From positions 1 through 7,563 of the forward strand of contig VBGE01000049.1 in NCBI GenBank assembly GCA_005880345.1: DNA of 7,563 nucleotides, in the 5' to 3' direction. Shown here piece by piece: positions 5,204 through 7,563 of the stretch. Position numbers and translations under genes: made by a program. The notes beneath the pieces were generated by a model. The model made no database searches, was not told where the DNA came from, and was given only the letters and a program-made list of their open reading frames with translations. The stretch is from Chloroflexota bacterium (GTDB taxonomy: Bacteria > Chloroflexota > Dormibacteria > Dormibacterales > Dormibacteraceae). Positions within the stretch are counted from its first letter, which is position 1, and every line of letters begins with the position of its first letter.

Positions 5204-6651
5204 GCCGCCTCGACCTCGGAGCGGTCGAGCTCGACCGATAGCGCCTCCTGACTGCGCGCACCGTGCAGCACGATCAGGACCACAGCTAGGCCCGCCACCA
5301 CCGCGAACGCCGCCAACACGAAGCCGAGCTGGTAACCGCCGCTCAGGGCCATCGGCAGAGGGTCGCCCTCGGCGAACAGCGCTTTCGCGTGGTCGGTCGA
5401 GACCGTGCCCAACGCCGCGAGGCCAAGGGCGCCGCCGACCTGCATCGTCACATTGCTGAAGCCGGACGCGAGGCCGGCGTCCTTGACCGGGACTTCGGAC
5501 ATCGAGATCGTGAGGAGCGGCAGAAACGACGTGCCGGCCCCGGTCCCGAGCAGGAGATAGGCGATGAACAGAGTGGGGAAGTAGCTCACGTGCATGTCGG
5601 TCTGCGACAGCAGCAGGAGTCCCGACGCCAGGATGCTCATGCCCGCGACCGCCAGGTTCTTGGGCCCGAATCGCGCCATCAGGCGCGCCGAGATGCCCGC
5701 GCCGGACAGCACGCCCACGGCGAGCGTAGTCGGGAGGAAACCCAGCCCGGTCTGGATCGCGCTGTAGCCCCGCACGTTCTGCATGTACAGCGCGCCGACG
5801 AAGAAGTTGGTGAACATCCCTGCGAAGACCAGGCCTCGCGCCGCGCTGGCGCCGGTCAGCGACCGCATGGCCAGGACGCGCAGCGGCATGATCGGGTTGG
5901 CGAGCCTCCACTCCCACAGCACGAAGACGGCGAGCAGCGCGAGCGACGCGCCCCCGAAGCCGATCGTGTGCGTGGAGGTCCAGCCTGCGTCGCCCGCGGT
6001 GACGATGCTGTAGACGCCGAGCATCAAGGCAGAGGTCACGAGCAGCGCGCCGAGCACGTCGACACCCTGGCTCAGACCCTGGCCCTCGTTCTCCTCGATC
6101 AGCAGCGCGCCCAGGATGAGCGTGGCGATGCCGATCGGCAGGTTGATGAAGAAAGTCCAGTGCCAGCTGGTCATCTGCGTGAGGAACCCGCCCGCCAGCA
6201 GGCCGAGCGAGCCTCCGCCCGCGATCACCAGCGTCAGGATGCTCATCGCCTGGGCGCGCTCCGCCGGCTTGCGGAACTCCGAGACGATGATGGCGATGAT
6301 CACGCCGGTCGCCAGTGAGCCACCAATGCCCTGCAGGAATCGGCCGACGATGAGGTTCTCAGCCCCCTGCGCGAACCCGCTGCCGATCGAGGCCACGGTG
6401 AAGAGGAACACCCCCGCCAGGAAGACCTTCCTGCGGCCGATCAGGTCGCCCAGCCGCCCGGCGACCAGAAGGAAGCTGGCATAGGCGATGACGTAGGCGT
6501 TCACGACCCAGGTCAGGCCGGCCTGGCTGAAATCGAGGTCACGCTGGATGTACGGGAGCGCGACGTTGACGATCGTGCTGTCGACCATGACCATCAGCTG
6601 GCCAAGGCAGACCACGACCAGGGCTATCCACCTTCTTAGATTCGAGTCCAT
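5200..6651 (-). CDS. MFS exporter, DHA2 (EmrB/QacA-like, 14-TM) family
   Basis: Inner-membrane proton-coupled exporter, probably of drugs, dyes or other toxic organic molecules; the substrate cannot be read from sequence. Start is ATG 6651, with GGAGGT a few bases upstream on the - strand. A TTG at 6681 is possible, but the added codons contain the ribosome site. The product is 483 residues. Hydrophobic segments run throughout, the first at about 8-30 with D24 in VDSTIVNVALP (DHA2 motif D1). Motif A, GRLGDLIGRR, is at 65-74. Motif C reads GGGSLGLLAGG (145-155) with Leu in place of the usual Pro, and is followed by WHWTFFINLPIG (163-174), typical of DHA2 pumps. The length and the number of hydrophobic stretches fit 14 helices. 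It is transcribed away from a MarR-type regulator, its likely controller, and its TAA stop overlaps the TAG of the convergent small protein. Confidence 0.92.
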   Translation of the reverse strand: MDSNLRRWIALVVVCLGQLMVMVDSTIVNVALPYIQRDLDFSQAGLTWVVNAYVIAYASFLLVAGRLGDLIGRRKVFLAGVFLFTVASIGSGFAQGAENLIVGRFLQGIGGSLATGVIIAIIVSEFRKPAERAQAMSILTLVIAGGGSLGLLAGGFLTQMTSWHWTFFINLPIGIATLILGALLIEENEGQGLSQGVDVLGALLVTSALMLGVYSIVTAGDAGWTSTHTIGFGGASLALLAVFVLWEWRLANPIMPLRVLAMRSLTGASAARGLVFAGMFTNFFVGALYMQNVRGYSAIQTGLGFLPTTLAVGVLSGAGISARLMARFGPKNLAVAGMSILASGLLLLSQTDMHVSYFPTLFIAYLLLGTGAGTSFLPLLTISMSEVPVKDAGLASGFSNVTMQVGGALGLAALGTVSTDHAKALFAEGDPLPMALSGGYQLGFVLAAFAVVAGLAVVLIVLHGARSQEALSVELDRSEVEAA

Positions 6652-6654
6652 GTG

Positions 6655-6660
6655 ACCTCC
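6655..6660 (-). promoter_or_regulatory. Shine-Dalgarno GGAGGT for the exporter
   Basis: GGAGGT on the - strand lies 3 bases before ATG 6651. It fixes that start over the in-frame TTG at 6681, which would place the ribosome site inside the coding region. Confidence 0.75.
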
Positions 6661-6693
6661 AGGAGAACGCAACCGATTCAAGGATGATCACTC

Positions 6694-6707
6694 TAACAGG
6701 ATCGTTA
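6694..6707. promoter_or_regulatory. Candidate MarR operator, TAAC-N6-GTTA
   Basis: A short inverted repeat with 4-base arms around a 6-base centre, of a size that could bind a winged-helix dimer. It lies about 43 bases before the exporter start and about 60 bases before marR. Arms this short occur by chance, so this is only a candidate. Confidence 0.25.
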
Positions 6708-6768
6708 CTATCTTTATTGCATGGATTATCCGATGGATGGGCATAGTTAAGACTTGGTGATAAGATCA

Positions 6769-7227
6769 ATGGACGTGAAGAGGGACGCTCAGAGCCCCAA
6801 TCCGAGTTTGCTGACGCTGCTCACACAGCTGCCGAAGGTCATCAACAAGCGCATGTCTGAGGACCTTCTCGGGATGCGAATCAAGCCCTACGTCGTGCTC
6901 GGCTACATCCGAGACCACGAGGGGGTGTCCCAGCAGGAGCTGGAGAGCGCCATGTACATGGACGCCAACGGCGTCGTTCTGCTGCTGAACGAGCTGGAGG
7001 CGGCCCGGCACCTCGTTCGCCGGCGCGATCCCCAGGACCGGCGCCGGCACATCGTCGAGATCACGGATTCCGGCCGCCGCGCGCTCGAGCGGGCGGACAG
7101 GGCCCGGGAAGGCCTGGAGGACGAGATCCTGGCGGCGCTGTCGGCAGAAGACCGCCAGACGCTGCGCCGGCTGGTCGAGCGCGTGATCGAGAGCCTGGTT
7201 CAGCCGGCCGCCGAAGCTCGGACCTGA
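6769..7227 (+). CDS. MarR-family transcriptional regulator
   Basis: A 152-residue cytoplasmic DNA-binding protein, of normal MarR length. Members act as dimers, usually repressing a neighbouring gene until a small molecule or oxidant releases them. The winged helix-turn-helix is at about residues 37-100. SQQELESAMYMDANGVVLLLNELEAA (54-79, interrupted here by no gaps) holds the helix-turn-helix, and the wing is RRRDPQDRRRHIVEITDSG (84-102), matching the family's DxRxR...LTxxG signature. Helices before and after it would form the dimer interface. There is no cysteine anywhere, so an OhrR-type thiol switch is unlikely and a ligand-binding mode is more likely. Start is ATG 6769, with GGTGA at 6756-6760 as a reasonable ribosome site; GTG 6757 and TTG 6754 are in-frame alternatives. 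The divergent exporter is its most likely target, probably along with itself. Confidence 0.9.
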   Translation: MDVKRDAQSPNPSLLTLLTQLPKVINKRMSEDLLGMRIKPYVVLGYIRDHEGVSQQELESAMYMDANGVVLLLNELEAARHLVRRRDPQDRRRHIVEITDSGRRALERADRAREGLEDEILAALSAEDRQTLRRLVERVIESLVQPAAEART

Positions 7228-7236
7228 CCGGGGACG

Positions 7237-7257
7237 GCCTGAGGCTCTAGTTCAGGC
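7237..7257. repeat. Weak inverted repeat at the marR/thiolase convergent junction
   Basis: GCCTGA (7237-7242) and TCAGGC (7252-7257) form 6-base arms around a 9-base loop that contains the thiolase stop codon. It lies in and next to the 19-base gap between two convergent genes. Without a T tract it is at best a poor bidirectional terminator. Confidence 0.25.
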
Positions 7258-7563
7258 GCTCCACGATCATGGCCATGCCCTGGCCTCCGCCGACACACAT
7301 GGTTTCCAGGCCGATCGTCTTGTCCCTCTCGCGGAGCCCGTTGAGGAGCGTGCACAGGATGCGCGCGCCTGTCATGCCGAACGGATGACCCAGCGCAATG
7401 GCACCACCGTGCGGGTTCAGCTTGTCGCTGAACGGGTCGACGCCGATGCCCCGGGCCGCGGGGATGACCTGCGCGGCAAACGCCTCGTTGATCTCGACGA
7501 TGTCGACGTCGTCGATGCTCATCTTCGCGCGTTTGAGCGCCTGCTTCGAGGCGTAGATCGGGC
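7247..7563 (-). CDS. Thiolase (acetyl-CoA C-acyltransferase), C-terminal part only
   Basis: The C-terminal 105 or so residues of a thiolase; the N-terminal three quarters, with the first catalytic Cys, lie beyond the right edge. The frame is open to the edge (PIYASKQALKRAK precedes the Met at 7522, which is therefore internal) and ends at TAG (complement of 7247-7249). Thiolase C-terminal landmarks are NEAFAAQ, the catalytic His block GGAIALGHPFGMTGAR and the second catalytic Cys in ETMCVGGGQGMAM. The end (GGGQGMAMIVERLN) resembles, from memory, degradative acyl-CoA thiolases of the mycobacterial FadA/FadA5 kind. Such enzymes cleave 3-ketoacyl-CoA to acetyl-CoA and a shortened acyl-CoA. Substrate range cannot be judged from this fragment. 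It converges on marR and is probably functionally separate from the exporter. Confidence 0.94.
   Translation of the reverse strand, partial: PIYASKQALKRAKMSIDDVDIVEINEAFAAQVIPAARGIGVDPFSDKLNPHGGAIALGHPFGMTGARILCTLLNGLRERDKTIGLETMCVGGGQGMAMIVERLN

Larger units (their letters stand above)
6652..6768. promoter_or_regulatory. Divergent promoter/operator region between exporter and marR
   Basis: 117 non-coding bases between two divergent starts, clearly richer in A and T from about 6680 to 6768 than anything else in the window. Both promoters should lie here. A loose pair for marR is TTGCAT (6717-6722) and CATAGT (6742-6747) with a long 19-base spacer; I could not find a convincing pair for the exporter. 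Short symmetric elements are TAAC-N6-GTTA (6694-6707) and GGATTATCC (6723-6731). ATGGAT is directly repeated at 6721 and 6733, and ACTAT/ATAGT arms lie at 6707-6711 and 6743-6747. One or more may be MarR binding sites. Confidence 0.6.

Noticed and set aside
5389..6318. Open frame on the + strand opposite the exporter
   Set aside because: The translation is an Arg/Gln/Glu/His-rich string made by reading transmembrane codons in reverse. The - strand exporter is unmistakable.
7228..7260. Intrinsic terminator between marR and thiolase
   Set aside because: Only a 6-base imperfect hairpin with no T tract on either strand; kept as a weak repeat, not called as a terminator.
1..7563. CRISPR arrays, tRNA/rRNA genes, insertion sequences, phage or defence genes
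   Set aside because: No regularly spaced repeats, cloverleaf-like segments, transposase motifs or terminal repeats were seen. Every long stretch is accounted for by housekeeping, transport or regulatory genes.

Overview
The window is a gene-dense, high-G+C stretch (about two thirds G+C by eye, with third codon positions almost all G or C). It looks like a chromosomal segment of a high-G+C bacterium. The PurF fragment is of the Bacillus type, with four cluster cysteines, and many starts are non-ATG. Together these suggest an Actinobacteriota, Chloroflexota or Dormibacterota-like lineage, probably a soil or metagenomic genome. That assignment is an impression from sequence style and could be wrong. 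There is no gene-free stretch longer than about 120 bases.

Left part (1-5203, all + strand): a tightly packed purine biosynthesis operon entering from the left edge. The order is purF (5' end missing), purM, purN, purH, a tryptophan 2,3-dioxygenase gene (TDO, kynA-like), and a 46-59-residue protein with four cysteines. Junctions are overlapping or nearly so. purF/purM share GTGA, purM/purN appear to share CTGA, purN/purH overlap by 26 bases, and purH/TDO are 5 bases apart. The three internal pur genes appear to start with GTG, CTG and TTG. PurF makes phosphoribosylamine from PRPP and glutamine, PurN formylates GAR, PurM closes the imidazole ring, and PurH carries out the last two steps to IMP. 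The purD, purL/Q/S, purK/E, purC and purB steps must be encoded elsewhere.

Middle (5200-6651, - strand): a 14-TM-type DHA2-family drug/solute exporter converges on the purine operon. Its stop codon overlaps the stop of the small cysteine protein in the 4-base string TTAG. Two strong hairpins lie just before this junction, inside the small gene.

Right part: a 117-base, locally AT-rich divergent intergenic region separates the exporter from a MarR-family regulator on the + strand (6769-7227). This is the classic layout of a regulator controlling a neighbouring efflux pump. A thiolase gene (- strand, cut by the right edge) converges on marR with a 19-base gap.

I found no CRISPR array, tRNA, rRNA, insertion sequence or phage gene, and no clearly new multi-gene system. 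The points most worth following up are the tryptophan dioxygenase plus four-Cys protein attached to a purine operon, the apparent CTG start of purN, and the nested palindrome in the small gene.
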